A DNA stretch of 64,000 nucleotides, taken from Parvibaculum lavamentivorans DS-1. Lineage in GTDB: Bacteria; Pseudomonadota; Alphaproteobacteria; Parvibaculales; Parvibaculaceae. Shown here piece after piece: positions 1 to 9,563 of the stretch; position 1 is the stretch's first letter, and the number at the start of each line of letters is the position of its first letter. The translations under genes and the position numbers were made by a program. The notes under the pieces were generated by a model. The model saw only the letters and a list, made by a program, of their open reading frames with translations. It had not been told where the DNA came from and made no database searches. The DNA is taken from assembly GCF_000017565.1 (NCBI RefSeq), contig NC_009719.1, forward strand, positions 1,364,001 to 1,428,000, written 5' to 3'.

Positions 1-1
1 A

Positions 2-793
2 GGGCTTGCCTCGCTCGGCGGTAAAGGTGCATTTTTCGGCAAGGTGAAGAACGATCAGCTTGGCGAAGTCTTCGTCCACGACATCAAGTCGCTCGGCGTC
101 GTCTTCCCCGCCTCGCAGGCGACGAGCGGCGTTCCGACCGGGCGCTGCCTCATCATCGTAACGCCGGACGCGCAGCGAAGCATGAGCACGTTTCTCGGCG
201 CGGCGCAGAAGCTGCAGCCGGATGACATCGATGCGGACACGATCCGCGCCGCAGCCGTCACCTATATGGAAGGCTATCTCTGGGATGAGCCCGGCGCGAA
301 GGACGCTTTCCTGAAGGCCGCGAAGATTGCCCATGACGCGGGACGCCTGGTCTCGCTGACGCTCTCCGACAGTTTCTGCGTCGGCCGCTACCGGGACGAA
401 TTCCGGCGGCTGGCGAAGGATGAAGTGGATATTCTTTTCGCCAATGAAGCCGAAATCCTTTCGCTCTACGAAACCGATGTCTTCGACGAAGCGCTTCAGA
501 AAGTGCGCGCCGATTGCAAGTTCGCCGCGCTGACACGTTCGGAAGCGGGCGCCGTCATCGTCGCCGATGGCGAAGTGCATGTCGTGGACGCGGAGAAAGT
601 TTCAAAAGTCGTCGATACGACGGGCGCGGGCGATCTCTTCGCCGCCGGTTTCCTCTATGGCCTCACGCGCGGGAAAAGCCCTGTCGAATGCGGCCGTCTC
701 GGCGCCATGGCGGCGGCGGAAATCATTTCGCATTACGGCCCGCGTCCGCAGGTCTCGCTCGCGAAGCTTGCGAAGGAAAAGGGCCTCGCCTGA
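2..793 (+). CDS. Adenosine kinase / PfkB-family sugar kinase (5' end cut off by window)
   Basis: The frame is open from base 2, so the N-terminus lies outside the window; the internal GTG at 44 is not the real start. The visible 263 residues include a glycine-rich early segment (LASLGGKGAFFGK) and, near the C-terminus (bases about 611-640), the PfkB signature DTTGAGD, whose Asp is the catalytic base that activates the acceptor hydroxyl. The family phosphorylates adenosine or a related nucleoside or sugar with ATP in the cytoplasm. In alphaproteobacteria this size and sequence type is usually annotated adenosine kinase, but a ribokinase-like substrate cannot be excluded. It ends one base before the convergent coaA stop, with no room for a separate terminator. 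Confidence 0.85.
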   Translation, partial: GLASLGGKGAFFGKVKNDQLGEVFVHDIKSLGVVFPASQATSGVPTGRCLIIVTPDAQRSMSTFLGAAQKLQPDDIDADTIRAAAVTYMEGYLWDEPGAKDAFLKAAKIAHDAGRLVSLTLSDSFCVGRYRDEFRRLAKDEVDILFANEAEILSLYETDVFDEALQKVRADCKFAALTRSEAGAVIVADGEVHVVDAEKVSKVVDTTGAGDLFAAGFLYGLTRGKSPVECGRLGAMAAAEIISHYGPRPQVSLAKLAKEKGLA

Positions 794-1774
794 TCAGAGC
801 TTTCTGAGCAGCACGTCCCGGATGCGGTGATCGTCGCCCTTGCGGAGGATCAGGTCGGCGCGCTGGCGCGTCGGCAGGATGTTCTTGCGAAGGTTTGCAA
901 GATTGATCGATGTCCAGATCGCGTCTGCCGTTTCCACCGCTTCTTCTTCGGTCAGTTTGGAGTAGCGGTGGAAATAGGCGGCGGGGTCCTTGAAGGATGT
1001 GCGGCGCAGGCTGAGGAAGCGCTCGATATACCAGCGCCGGATCGAGGCTTCGTCCGCGTCGAGATAAATCGAGAAATCGAAGAAATCCGATACGAAGGGC
1101 TGCGGTTCGTCGCCATCCGCCGGCTTCCAGGGCTGCAGCACGTTGAGCCCTTCCACGACAAGAATATCCGGATAGTCGACCGGTATCGTCTCGCCGGGCA
1201 GGATGTCGTAGGTGAAGTGGGAATAGACCGGCGCCTCGACGTGACGCGACCCTGCTTTCACGTCCGACAGGAAACGCAGCAGGCGCTTGATGTCGAAACT
1301 TTCGGGAAAGCCCTTGCGCTGCATCAGCCCGCGCTCTTCGAGCACCTTGTTCGGATAGAGAAAGCCGTCGGTGGTGATGAGATCGACCTTCGGATGGTTC
1401 GGCCAGCGCGCGAGCAGCGTGCGCAGGATACGCGCCGTGGTCGATTTGCCGACGGCAACGGAGCCGGCGACACCGATAATGTAGGGAACCTTGTCCTGCT
1501 CGCGGCCGAGAAAGTCGGAGGTGACGCGGTAAAGTTCCTGTGTCTCGCCCACATAGAGGTTGAGAAGGCGGGAGAGCGGAAGATAAATTTCCGAAACCTC
1601 GTCCAGAGAGATCCGCTCGCCGAAACCTTTCAGTTCTTCCAGTTCGCCTTGCGAAAGGGGCAGGGGCGTGTCCTGGCGGAGACGGCCCCACTCGGCGGCC
1701 GTAAAATAGCGGAATGGCGAGAGAGACTGCGTTTCGTCCCTGCCGCTATCGGCGGTCAGCGCATCGTCACCCAT
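794..1774 (-). CDS. coaA: Pantothenate kinase, type I (CoaA)
   Basis: This enzyme makes 4'-phosphopantothenate from pantothenate and ATP, the first committed step of coenzyme A synthesis. The 326-residue protein has the type I (PRK-like) fold signature: a Walker A loop [12 protein letters not shown] at residues 101-112, followed by the conserved [11 protein letters not shown] stretch and the SHFTYDI region. Its length is typical of bacterial CoaA. The ATG at 1774 shares one base with the TAA of hisE (TAATG), so it is translationally coupled to hisE. This hisE-coaA pairing is common in alphaproteobacteria. Confidence 0.95.
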   Translation of the reverse strand: MGDDALTADSGRDETQSLSPFRYFTAAEWGRLRQDTPLPLSQGELEELKGFGERISLDEVSEIYLPLSRLLNLYVGETQELYRVTSDFLGREQDKVPYIIGVAGSVAVGKSTTARILRTLLARWPNHPKVDLITTDGFLYPNKVLEERGLMQRKGFPESFDIKRLLRFLSDVKAGSRHVEAPVYSHFTYDILPGETIPVDYPDILVVEGLNVLQPWKPADGDEPQPFVSDFFDFSIYLDADEASIRRWYIERFLSLRRTSFKDPAAYFHRYSKLTEEEAVETADAIWTSINLANLRKNILPTRQRADLILRKGDDHRIRDVLLRKL

Positions 1775-2103
1775 TACCGTTCACCACGCGCTGCTTTTTC
1801 CGTGAGGCCGGAGCGGCCCTCGCGGCGTTCAAGCTCGGCGTAAACATCTGCCGGGTCGGTATTCGACGCCGCCATGAGCACCAGCCAGTGATAAAGAAGA
1901 TCGGCGCTTTCGGAGACCACGCCGCCGCCATCGCCGGAAACCGCCGCAATCACCGTTTCGACCGCTTCTTCACCCAGTTTCTGGGCGCAGGCCGGCACGC
2001 CTTTCGCGAGCAGCTTCGCGGTATAGGAAGAGCCGGCGTCCGCGCCCTTGCGGGCGGCGATCACCTCGAACAGTCGATCGAGCTGGCTTGCGTCGGCGGC
2101 CAT
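1774..2103 (-). CDS. hisE: Phosphoribosyl-ATP pyrophosphatase (HisE)
   Basis: HisE hydrolyses phosphoribosyl-ATP to phosphoribosyl-AMP and pyrophosphate, the second step of histidine synthesis. The 109-residue protein carries the MazG-like metal-binding helix pattern [13 protein letters not shown] followed by [13 protein letters not shown], with the Glu/Asp residues that hold Mg2+. It is a stand-alone HisE, not a HisIE fusion. It lies more than 3 kb downstream of hisF, separated from it by two unrelated genes, and overlaps coaA by one base, which suggests joint expression of a histidine and a CoA gene. Confidence 0.95.
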   Translation of the reverse strand: MAADASQLDRLFEVIAARKGADAGSSYTAKLLAKGVPACAQKLGEEAVETVIAAVSGDGGGVVSESADLLYHWLVLMAASNTDPADVYAELERREGRSGLTEKAARGER

Positions 2104-2217
2104 CTGGCGCTCCCGGACGGTTGACGGGACCGGGCCGGCTCCAGAAGAAGTCCGGCTCGGGCGGCCTTCCGTAGCAGATTTGGGGGCGGTAGGCCAGCGC
2201 GGGGGCGGGGAACGTTC

Positions 2218-3309
2218 TCAGAGCCTGGTGGCCAGGCTGGTGCCGTCCAGCTCGCCCTTCTTGGTGTCATCCTGCCGGGCATTCTTCAGATCGGCACCCC
2301 TGAGATCGGCGCCCCGGAGATCGGCCCCGGCGAGGTTGGCGCGAAACAGGATCGCATTGCTGAAATCGGCGGCGGCAAGGATCGCCTTTTCGAAATTTGC
2401 ATCGGCGAGGATGGCCTCACGGAAATGGGCCCCGGCAAGCACGGCCCTGGAGAAATCCTTTCGCGAGAGATCCATCCGGGTGAAATCGGCGCGCTGGCCT
2501 TTTTGCTGGCCGGTCTGGATCCACTCGAGATGAAGCGCCAGTATTTTTTCCATGCGTTCGGGATTGGGCGCCGGCCTCGGCCTGGTCGCCCGCATCATGT
2601 CGCCGCGCGCGATTGTCGCCTCGTCCATGACGGCGCGGCGGAAATCCGCATCGGCGAGATTAGCCCCCGACAATTCGACGCCCTTGAGCTCGGCACCCGC
2701 AAAGTTCGCACCCCGCAGATCGGCACCTTGCAGGCTAGCGCCGGAGATAGAGGCCCCTTCGAAATCGGCGTCGAGAAGTTTGCATTCGGCCATGTTGGTG
2801 CCGTACATCCGTGCACCGCGAAAGCTCGAATTCTCGCGGCCAACAGGTGCCGAGGCGCCGCGCCTTATCACCGCGCCACGCCGCAGGTCGGCACCATCGA
2901 GCTGTGCATCCGCCATTTCGGCATCTTCGAAATTCGCGCCCCGCAAATCCGCGCGCGAGAAATTGGTGCGTGTGAGATTCGCATGGTCGAAATTTGCGCT
3001 GAAAAGATTGGCGCCCGAAAAATGCGCGTCTTCAAGGTCGCAGCCTGTGAAGTCGCAGCCGATGAAATGACCATGCGAGAAGTTGAGGTTGCGAAAATCG
3101 AGACCCGACAGATCGCACTCCTTCATCACCGCGCACCAGCCGTTCGGGATGCCCTTGAGATAGCGCGTGTGGAGCTCGCTCAGACGCTTCAGCGCTTCCT
3201 GGCTGATACGGCGTCCGACGATCGCATGATCATCGGCACCACCCTTGCGGGCGGACGCGGCAGAACCCTCGCCGTTCGTCTTGGCGGCAGCTTTGAAACG
3301 CTCGGACAT
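2218..3309 (-). CDS. Pentapeptide-repeat protein
   Basis: The 363-residue protein has a basic, low-complexity N-terminus (about 40 residues) and then many tandem A(D/N)LXX units, for example ANFDHANLTRTNFSRADLRGANF. These predict a right-handed quadrilateral beta-helix. A break of about 60 residues without clean repeats near residues 230-290 separates two repeat blocks; the last block ends close to the C-terminus. Such proteins range from DNA-gyrase mimics to membrane or signalling scaffolds, so no biochemical role is assigned. It sits between hisE and the CYTH-CHAD gene on the same strand, with 114 and 162 bp gaps. Start ATG at 3309. Confidence 0.85.
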   Translation of the reverse strand: MSERFKAAAKTNGEGSAASARKGGADDHAIVGRRISQEALKRLSELHTRYLKGIPNGWCAVMKECDLSGLDFRNLNFSHGHFIGCDFTGCDLEDAHFSGANLFSANFDHANLTRTNFSRADLRGANFEDAEMADAQLDGADLRRGAVIRRGASAPVGRENSSFRGARMYGTNMAECKLLDADFEGASISGASLQGADLRGANFAGAELKGVELSGANLADADFRRAVMDEATIARGDMMRATRPRPAPNPERMEKILALHLEWIQTGQQKGQRADFTRMDLSRKDFSRAVLAGAHFREAILADANFEKAILAAADFSNAILFRANLAGADLRGADLRGADLKNARQDDTKKGELDGTSLATRL

Positions 3310-3471
3310 CGATACTCAAACTTTCACGCAAAAAGCGGGGATGAAAAGCCATGCACCCGCGCGGCACATGCTATTGGCGTAACTTTTCAGATTTTCTTAA
3401 TGCACATCGAAATTCCTGAAATAAGCAGGAAAATCATGGGCTTCTGCGGTGCCGGACGCCTTGAAGGGCCT

Positions 3472-4998
3472 TCAGACGCGCCAGAAAGGGTCGACGGCAT
3501 TGAAGCGCTTCCAGAGACGGATCGCCCCCTTCCAGGCTTTCTCCGCCCGCTCGCCGTGCCAGGCGATCACGCGAGCGGCCGCTTCCCCCACCGCACCTTC
3601 GCCCGGCATATCGTCGAGGATCAGATGAGCGGTCGCGACGTCGTTCAGCCCGCCAAACACATCCTGCATTTCGCCGAGATGCTTCAGATAAGGCTTCACC
3701 TCGCCAGCATCGTAGAGCGAGGAGAAAAAATGCAGTCCATAACGAAGCTTCTTCAACTGTTTGCGCAGGTCGTGACGCGCCTCGCCTTCAAGCTTCTCGA
3801 AGTCGCGACCGCGCTTTGCAACCTTGGCGAGGCGCTTGTCGAGAGCTTCTGCCGCGAAGATCCGCGCCAAGGCCGGCGCCTTGCGTTTCAAGCGCCAATC
3901 CTGCTCGGCAAGGAAAAGGCCGTATTCAAGCAGGAAGCGCGTATAACGGCGCGAGCGCAACGCGGTAAGTGCACGTTCCCATTTCTCGGCCCGTTTTTCT
4001 TCGGCCAGCGCCTGCAGTTTTTTGAAGCCTGCGCCGCGCGGCGTCACCGGCGCAACAATCTCGGTAACGAAGACGTCGAAATCACGGGCGGGCCCAAGTT
4101 CGTTCGCAAGCCATTTGGCTTCCGCCGCGAGCTTGTCCGCCTGCGCGCCGCCGATGACGGGGCGGAAAATTTCGAAGGCCGAGCGTGCGCGGCGAAGCGC
4201 GACGCGCATCTGGTGCAATCCTTCGGGCAGCCGCGCATCGACGGCGGCGGCTTCGTTGGCCGTCATGTGCACGAGGCAATGGCGGAGCACCGCTCCATAG
4301 GCATCTTCAAGCGGCGCATTGTGATCGAGCAGCAGCGGCTCGGCTTTCACGGCGACGGGCGCGCGTGGACGCAACAATGCAAAGCCGCGTTCGGATTTGC
4401 TTTTCGTGCCGACGCGCAGATCGGCAACTTCGTTCAGGTCGAGCGCGATCCGGTAGAGACTTGCGGGACTGCCTGCCTTCAGTTCCAGTTCGATCTCGCT
4501 GACCTGCGCTTCGCCGCCATTCGCCTGCAGGGCGCCGAGGTCGAACGCCATCTCGATCAGATCGCCATTTTCGGTCTGGAGATTGTGGATGGTGCGGCGA
4601 ATATCGCTGACGAGGCGCGCGCCGATCGCGTCGCCGTTCGCAAGCTTCTGGATGCGCGCCTTGAGCGCTTGCGGCAATTTGTTGAGATCGGGCTTTTCCG
4701 CACCGCGTGGAAGACGCACTTCATACTCGCCCGTATCCCTCGCAAGGGCGCCTGTAGCGCCGCCTGAGGCGCCGGATTCCGTTTTCAAGGTCTGCACACA
4801 GGCCGCACCGGCGCGGCGCAAGCGCAACGCAAAACCGTGATCGCCCAGCGCGAGGCTTTTCGTATCAAAATAGACGGAGTGGAGATGCTTGCCCGTTGCG
4901 CGGCCCTGCTTCAGCTTGAGCAATGATGGCGCCTGCCTGATCCGGTCAAGCTCGACGGGCTCGCAAAGAAGCTTCAGTTCGATTTCACGTTCGGACAT
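3472..4998 (-). CDS. CYTH and CHAD domain protein
   Basis: I place the start at the ATG at 4998 (MSEREIELKLL). The frame stays open further upstream, but that extension would overlap hisF and has no family similarity. Residues 1 to about 200 form a CYTH triphosphate-tunnel domain with the ExExK signature (EREIELKL at residues 3-10). The remainder, about 210-508, is a CHAD domain rich in conserved His, Arg and Lys (for example LHQMRVALRRARSAF), which binds polyphosphate. Proteins of this architecture are linked to polyphosphate or triphosphate hydrolysis, but the substrate cannot be read from sequence. It lies inside the histidine cluster between hisF and hisE. Confidence 0.9.
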   Translation of the reverse strand: MSEREIELKLLCEPVELDRIRQAPSLLKLKQGRATGKHLHSVYFDTKSLALGDHGFALRLRRAGAACVQTLKTESGASGGATGALARDTGEYEVRLPRGAEKPDLNKLPQALKARIQKLANGDAIGARLVSDIRRTIHNLQTENGDLIEMAFDLGALQANGGEAQVSEIELELKAGSPASLYRIALDLNEVADLRVGTKSKSERGFALLRPRAPVAVKAEPLLLDHNAPLEDAYGAVLRHCLVHMTANEAAAVDARLPEGLHQMRVALRRARSAFEIFRPVIGGAQADKLAAEAKWLANELGPARDFDVFVTEIVAPVTPRGAGFKKLQALAEEKRAEKWERALTALRSRRYTRFLLEYGLFLAEQDWRLKRKAPALARIFAAEALDKRLAKVAKRGRDFEKLEGEARHDLRKQLKKLRYGLHFFSSLYDAGEVKPYLKHLGEMQDVFGGLNDVATAHLILDDMPGEGAVGEAAARVIAWHGERAEKAWKGAIRLWKRFNAVDPFWRV

Positions 4999-5170
4999 AA
5001 ATGCGCCGCTCGCGCCACTTGCGGGGGGAAGGGAAAGCCGGACCCAAGCAGCCGCATTCTGCCGAGTGATTGGACAATGCGCAATCTGCGCTTGCGCCAG
5101 AAACGCTTCCTGCGACGCTTCGTCCGTAGGTGCAGTGCCGAAGAACCAAATTGGCACTATAGGTTGATGT

Positions 5171-5932
5171 TCAGAGGCGGATGGGAAGACCTGCTTCCGC
5201 CATATGCGCCTTGGCTTCGCCGATCGTGAACTCGCCAAAATGGAAAATCGAGGCCGCGAGGACAGCGCTCGCATGGCCGTCGCGAATGCCTTCGACGAGA
5301 TGGTCGAGCGTGCCGACGCCGCCCGAGGCGATAACGGGCACGGGAACGGCATCGGCCACCGCGCGGGTCAGGGCAATGTCGAAGCCGGATTTCGCGCCGT
5401 CCCGATCCATTGAGGTGAGCAGGATTTCGCCCGCGCCCAGCTCGCAGACCTTAACGGCATATTCAACCGCGTCGATGCCGGTCGGCTTGCGCCCGCCATG
5501 GGTGAAGATTTCCCATTTGCCGGGGCCGGTCTGCTTTGCATCGATGGCGACCACGATGCATTGATTGCCGAATTTTTCCGCAGCCGCCTTCACGAAATCG
5601 GGGTTGAAGACGGCGGCCGTCATGATCGAGACCTTGTCGGCACCGGCAAGCAGAAGCTGGCGCACATCCTCGATGGTGCGAACGCCGCCGCCGACGGTAA
5701 GCGGCATGAAGCACTGCTCCGCCGTGCGGCGGACGACATCGAAGATGATCGCGCGTTCTTCGTGGCTCGCCGTGATGTCGAGGAAACAGAGTTCGTCCGC
5801 ACCCGCCGCGTCATAGGCGCGCGCGGCTTCGACAGGATCTCCCGCGTCGCGCAGATCGACAAAGTTCACGCCTTTGACGACGCGGCCATCCTTCACGTCG
5901 AGACAGGGAATGAGGCGAGCCTTCAAGGTCAC
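5171..5932 (-). CDS. hisF: Imidazole glycerol phosphate synthase, cyclase subunit (HisF)
   Basis: HisF uses ammonia delivered by HisH to convert PRFAR to imidazole glycerol phosphate and AICAR. The 253-residue TIM barrel starts [15 protein letters not shown], with the catalytic Asp in CLDV, and has phosphate-binding GGGVRT and ASGGVG loops; the second catalytic Asp is in [13 protein letters not shown]. The start is a GTG at 5932 that overlaps the TGA of hisA in the pattern GTGA, so translation is probably coupled. The order hisB, DUF2628, hisH, hisA, hisF forms one leftward transcription unit. Confidence 0.97.
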
Positions 5933-6660
5933 GCAACACCTCGCAGGAGCTTCAGTGCTTCCGAAGGATCGAGCCTGCCGTCATAAAGCGCCCGGCCGGA
6001 GATCGCGCCTTCTATCCCCGAACAATTGGCCGCGATGAGCTTTTTCAGATCTTCGATTGATGAAAGCCCACCCGACGCGATCACGGGAATGGAGATGGCG
6101 TCGGCAAGTGACACCGTTGCCTCGATATTGAGGCCCTGAAGCGCGCCGTCGCGGTCGATATCGGTATAGATGATGGCGGCGACGCCCGCGTCCTCGAAGC
6201 GGCCGGCCATGTCGAGAACGGTGAGGTCGGAGACATCCGCCCAGCCCTCGGTCGCAACGCGGCCGCCCTTGGCGTCGAGGCCGACGGCGATGCGGCCCGG
6301 AAATTTGCGGCACGCCTCGATCACCAGAGCGGGGTTCTTCACCGCCGCCGTGCCGATGATGACGCGGCGGACGCCCTTTTCGAGCCACATCTCGATGGTG
6401 GCGAGGTCGCGGATGCCGCCGCCGAGCTGGGCGGGGATCGAGATCGCGGCAAGAATGCTTTCGACGGCGGCGGCGTTCACCGGCTTTCCTTCGAAGGCAC
6501 CGTTCAGGTCGACAAGATGGATGTATTCGAAGCCTGCTTCCTCGAAGGCGCGCGCTTGCGCCGCTGGATCGTCATTGAAGACGGTCGCCTGGTCCATCAG
6601 CCCATGTACGAGACGGACGCATTGGCCGTCTTTCAAATCGATTGCGGGAAAGAGGATCAT
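5929..6660 (-). CDS. hisA: ProFAR isomerase (HisA)
   Basis: HisA carries out the Amadori rearrangement of ProFAR to PRFAR, the step before HisF/HisH. The 243-residue TIM barrel begins [17 protein letters not shown], with the catalytic Asp in AIDLKDG; the second catalytic Asp is in [13 protein letters not shown], and the phosphate-binding loops GGGIRD and ASGGLSS are present. It is a HisA/HisF paralogue but the FPAIDLKDG start is diagnostic of HisA. It lies 10 bp downstream of hisH and overlaps hisF by four bases. Confidence 0.97.
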
Positions 6661-6670
6661 CTATTTTCTT

Positions 6671-7321
6671 TCAGGGACGCCACTTCAGGAAATTGCCGAT
6701 CAGCGTAAGACCGAGGGTCTGGCTTTTTTCCGGGTGGAACTGCGTGCCCGCCATGTTGTCGCGCGCGATCATCGCGGTAACGCGGCCGCCGTAATCGGTG
6801 TTGGCGACGATGTCATCGGGGGATGCCGCATCGAAAAAATAAGAGTGGACGAAATAGGCATGGAGGCCCTTGTCGCCGGTTTCGACACCGTCGAGCAGCG
6901 GATGGGGACGTTCCTGTGCCAGCGTGTTCCAACCCATATGCGGAATTTTGAGGTTGGGATCGGCGGGCGTCATTTCCACAACATCGCCCTCGATCCAGCC
7001 GAGCCCCTCATGGACACCATGTTCGAGGCCGCGCGTCGCCATCAATTGCATGCCGACACAGATGCCGAAAAAGGGCTTTCCTTCCTTTCGCACCGCTTCG
7101 GTCAGCGCATGCGCCATGCCCGGCACGGCGCGCAGGCCGGCAGCACAATCGCCGAAGGCGCCGACGCCCGGCAGCACCACGCGGTCGGCGCCGCGCACCG
7201 CATCCGGGTCGCTCGTCACCATGACATCGGCGGACAGGCCGGCGTCGCGCGCCGCCCGTTCGAACGCCTTGGCGGCAGAGCGGAGATTGCCCGAACCATA
7301 ATCGATAATCGCAACCTTCAT
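6671..7321 (-). CDS. hisH: Imidazole glycerol phosphate synthase, glutaminase subunit (HisH)
   Basis: HisH hydrolyses glutamine and channels ammonia to HisF. The start is the ATG at 7321 ([13 protein letters not shown]), which matches the family N-terminus; the frame is open further upstream, but that would run into the DUF2628 gene. The 216-residue class I glutamine amidotransferase has its nucleophilic Cys88 in GICVGMQLM and the catalytic pair His196/Glu198 in FHPEKSQ. It starts five bases after the stop of the DUF2628 gene. Confidence 0.97.
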   Translation of the reverse strand: MKVAIIDYGSGNLRSAAKAFERAARDAGLSADVMVTSDPDAVRGADRVVLPGVGAFGDCAAGLRAVPGMAHALTEAVRKEGKPFFGICVGMQLMATRGLEHGVHEGLGWIEGDVVEMTPADPNLKIPHMGWNTLAQERPHPLLDGVETGDKGLHAYFVHSYFFDAASPDDIVANTDYGGRVTAMIARDNMAGTQFHPEKSQTLGLTLIGNFLKWRP

Positions 7322-7325
7322 GAGC

Positions 7326-7814
7326 TCAGCCTCCCGCTTTCGGGAAGAGGCCGAAAATTCGTTCGCTGCCCGATGTCTCGGCGGGAGGCGCGCGACGGGG
7401 CCAGACCGGGCCCGGCTCGGATGGCGCCGCAGGCACAACCTCCAGCGGGCCGTCCCATCTCGCGAAGAAGTTCCGTTCCGCCTCCTCGAGAGAGCTGCCG
7501 CCGACAATGCCGGTGAGGCGATAGCCCTTCCGCTCAAGCGTCCAGCGGCGGATATCGTTCGCCTCGAAGCCGAGCAGGAGTTGCAGGGCGAGCGAGCAGA
7601 CTGTCGCCGCCTCGGCTCCGAGCAGCCTTTCCACGATGAAGGAGGTGGCGGCGACCAGAAGGAGCCAGAAGCCGAAAGCGATCCAGAGCCGCTGCCAGAG
7701 AAGCCATGCCCATGAGAACAGGAAGGCCGGAAAGGAGAAGCCCTCCTTGACCAGCACCAGCCCTGCGCCGTCGAGCGGCGCGCCTTGAAGCTCGTGGACC
7801 GTGTAAATACGCAT
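7326..7814 (-). CDS. DUF2628 small membrane protein in the his operon
   Basis: The 162-residue protein has a hydrophobic central part (about residues 25-90) with an aromatic-rich stretch [26 protein letters not shown], so at least two membrane segments are likely. A cytoplasmic tail follows, with the motif [10 protein letters not shown]. This matches my recollection of the DUF2628 family, whose function is unknown. Its position between hisB and hisH is frequent in alphaproteobacterial histidine clusters, but nothing in the sequence suggests an enzymatic role. A 12-bp perfect palindrome, GGAACCGGTTCC at 7815-7826, touches the start codon. Confidence 0.8.
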   Translation of the reverse strand: MRIYTVHELQGAPLDGAGLVLVKEGFSFPAFLFSWAWLLWQRLWIAFGFWLLLVAATSFIVERLLGAEAATVCSLALQLLLGFEANDIRRWTLERKGYRLTGIVGGSSLEEAERNFFARWDGPLEVVPAAPSEPGPVWPRRAPPAETSGSERIFGLFPKAGG

Positions 7815-7829
7815 GGAACCGGTTCCGCG

Positions 7830-7851
7830 CGTCAGGGCGTAACGCCTGACG
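7830..7851 (-). other. Intercistronic hairpin between hisB and the DUF2628 gene
   Basis: Inverted repeat CGTCAGG...CCTGACG with a nearly complementary centre, in the 102-bp gap after hisB. No T-run follows on the minus strand, so it is more likely an RNA-stabilising or attenuating element than an intrinsic terminator. Function inferred only from its symmetry. Confidence 0.35.
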
Positions 7852-7916
7852 TTCGGCCTCTATCTATGACAGACGGTGCAAAAAGGCCAGCCGCGCGGGA
7901 GGCCGGAACCCGAAAA

Positions 7917-8528
7917 TCAGTTTCCCAGCACGCCCTTGGTCGAGGGAATGCGGTTCGCCGCGCGCGGGTCGATCTCGATCGCATCGCGCAGCGCCCGGGC
8001 AAGGCCCTTGAAGCAGCTTTCGACGATGTGATGGTTGTTGTCGCCATACATGTTTTCAATATGCAGCGTGATGCCCGCATTCTGCGCAAATGCCTGGAAC
8101 CACTCCTTGAAGAGTTCCGTGTCCATGTCGCCGAGCTTCGGCTTTGTGAAGCCAACCTTCCAGATGAGATAGGGGCGCTGCGATACGTCGATCGAGACGC
8201 GGGTGCAGGTTTCGTCCATCGGGATGATGGCCGTCGCATAGCGGCGGATGCCCTTGAAGTCGCCCAGCGCCTTGCGTACGGCTTCGCCGATGACGATGCC
8301 CGTATCCTCGGTCGTGTGGTGGAAATCGATGTGGAGGTCGCCCTGCGCGCGCACCTTCAGGTCGATCAGCGAATGACGGGAGAGCTGCTCCAGCATGTGA
8401 TCGAGAAAGCCGATCCCGGTATCGACGTCATATTCGCCATTACCGTCGAGATCGAGCGAGACAAAGACGTTGGTCTCCTTGGTCTTGCGCTCGACGGTGG
8501 CGATGCGGGTATCGCTATCGGTCTGCAT
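7917..8528 (-). CDS. hisB: Imidazoleglycerol-phosphate dehydratase (HisB)
   Basis: HisB dehydrates imidazole glycerol phosphate to imidazole acetol phosphate using Mn2+. The 203-residue protein is the single-function form, without the N-terminal histidinol-phosphatase domain of enterobacteria. It shows the metal ligands of the two internal repeats: [13 protein letters not shown] and [11 protein letters not shown] in the first half, and [21 protein letters not shown] in the second. It is the first gene of the leftward his unit; the probable promoter lies in the AT-richer 8529-8815 region. Confidence 0.97.
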   Translation of the reverse strand: MQTDSDTRIATVERKTKETNVFVSLDLDGNGEYDVDTGIGFLDHMLEQLSRHSLIDLKVRAQGDLHIDFHHTTEDTGIVIGEAVRKALGDFKGIRRYATAIIPMDETCTRVSIDVSQRPYLIWKVGFTKPKLGDMDTELFKEWFQAFAQNAGITLHIENMYGDNNHHIVESCFKGLARALRDAIEIDPRAANRIPSTKGVLGN

Positions 8529-8815
8529 AGGTCCGGCTTCCGGTTCGGGGGCGGGCTTGGTCGCGGCCGCTTTTAGCAGGCGTGCAGGCGCCAGGCCAGC
8601 CTGATTACTTGAAGTACCGATTCAGATTGAATGACAAATGCTTACGGGGCGTTAACCAATATATTAGAGCACTTCTCATCCACTACTTTAAGTAGCTCCT
8701 AATCACGATCCGAAGCAAGTCCTAAGTCATTGATTCAAATTGTCGGCTTTTTCTTTGCTGGTATTTGCCCAAATCCGACCCCACAAGATATGGGACGTTC
8801 GCCGCCAGCCTTTCC
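8529..8815. other. AT-rich intergenic region upstream of hisB
   Basis: No gene is recognisable in these 287 bases. The stretch 8600-8770 is clearly richer in A/T than its surroundings. It contains two GANTC (CcrM-type) sites, a TTAACC half-site resembling part of the CtrA motif near 8652, and a perfect inverted repeat CTACTT-T-AAGTAG at 8683-8695. The hisB promoter is expected here, but I cannot place it with confidence. Confidence 0.4.
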
Positions 8816-9430
8816 TCAGTAGAGATTCTTCTTCGCATCCTGGTTAAGGCCCATATCGATGATCTTCGCAGGGATGAGCAGCTTCAGCTGGTCGCGAATG
8901 ATCTGGCCGAAGCTCGGCATTTTCTCGCGCGGGACATGTTTTGAGGAGTCCCACAGGCCGGAGCGTTTCAGCGCCTTAGTGCAATGGAAGAAGACCTCCC
9001 GCACCTCGATAATCATGACGGAGCGAGGCTTTTTCCCGTCCACCGCGAAGCGTTCCATCATCTCCGGGTCCAGCGTCGTTTTCGCCACGCCGTTCACCCG
9101 CAGCATTTCCTCGAAGCCCGGCACGAAGAAGAGCAGGCCGACGGAGGGCGACTGCGCGATGTTTGAAAGCGTATCGATCAGATTGTTGCCGGGCCGGTCC
9201 GGCATGGCGAGATGCGTGTCATCCAGCACATGAACGAAGCCCTGTTCGCCGCCGCGCGGGGAGACATCGGCCAGTCCGTCCGGGCGCGAGGTGCCGATGC
9301 ACAGAAAGGGCGAAAGGCCGATAAAGGTCCGCGCATGCTCTTCGAGCGCCGGGAGCACCTTGCCTCTCGTCTGGCCGGGATCCGGATAGACAGTGCGGAG
9401 TGCGTCTTCGGTTTTCAGTTCAACGGACAT
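8816..9430 (-). CDS. PPOX-type FMN-dependent flavoprotein
   Basis: The ATG at 9430 (MSVELKTEDALRTVYPDPG) follows a good ribosome-binding sequence (GGGGGAAG); the open frame upstream of it would run antisense through hslV. The 204-residue protein belongs to the pyridoxamine-5'-phosphate-oxidase-like split-barrel superfamily: CIGTSRPDGLADVSPRGGEQGFVHVLDD is the FMN-binding strand pattern, and NLIDTLSNIAQSPSVGLLFFVPG the dimer region. It fits the subgroup of probable FMN-dependent enzymes of unknown substrate. A Fur-like box sits 31 bp upstream of the start, which suggests iron-responsive expression. Confidence 0.8.
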   Translation of the reverse strand: MSVELKTEDALRTVYPDPGQTRGKVLPALEEHARTFIGLSPFLCIGTSRPDGLADVSPRGGEQGFVHVLDDTHLAMPDRPGNNLIDTLSNIAQSPSVGLLFFVPGFEEMLRVNGVAKTTLDPEMMERFAVDGKKPRSVMIIEVREVFFHCTKALKRSGLWDSSKHVPREKMPSFGQIIRDQLKLLIPAKIIDMGLNQDAKKNLY

Positions 9431-9460
9431 TCGGCTTCCCCCAGCAAAGAGTTCGTGTTT

Positions 9461-9479
9461 GAGAAAGACTATCATTCTC
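9461..9479 (-). promoter_or_regulatory. Fur-like box upstream of the PPOX flavoprotein gene
   Basis: On the minus strand these 19 bases read GAGAATGATAGTCTTTCTC, matching the classical Fur consensus GATAATGATAATCATTATC at 15 of 19 positions. They form the core of a larger inverted repeat (TTTGAGAA-N9-TTCTCAAA, 9458-9482). The site lies 31 bp before the flavoprotein ATG and 82 bp before hslV on the other strand. Binding by Fur is inferred from the match. Confidence 0.5.
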
Positions 9480-9563
9480 AAAGGCAAGATGCCACGGGGT
9501 TGACCCGGTGGCGCGAAGCCGCCACATGGTAGCCAACTCACCCTCCCATTGCAGGAATTCTCC

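Noticed and set aside
2425-4767. 780-codon open frame on the plus strand
   Set aside because: It runs antisense to the pentapeptide-repeat and CYTH-CHAD genes, which have clear domain motifs; long antisense frames are expected at this GC content.
8640-8670. CtrA site in the hisB upstream region
   Set aside because: Only one TTAACC half-site is present; the TTAA-N7-TTAA spacing is missing.
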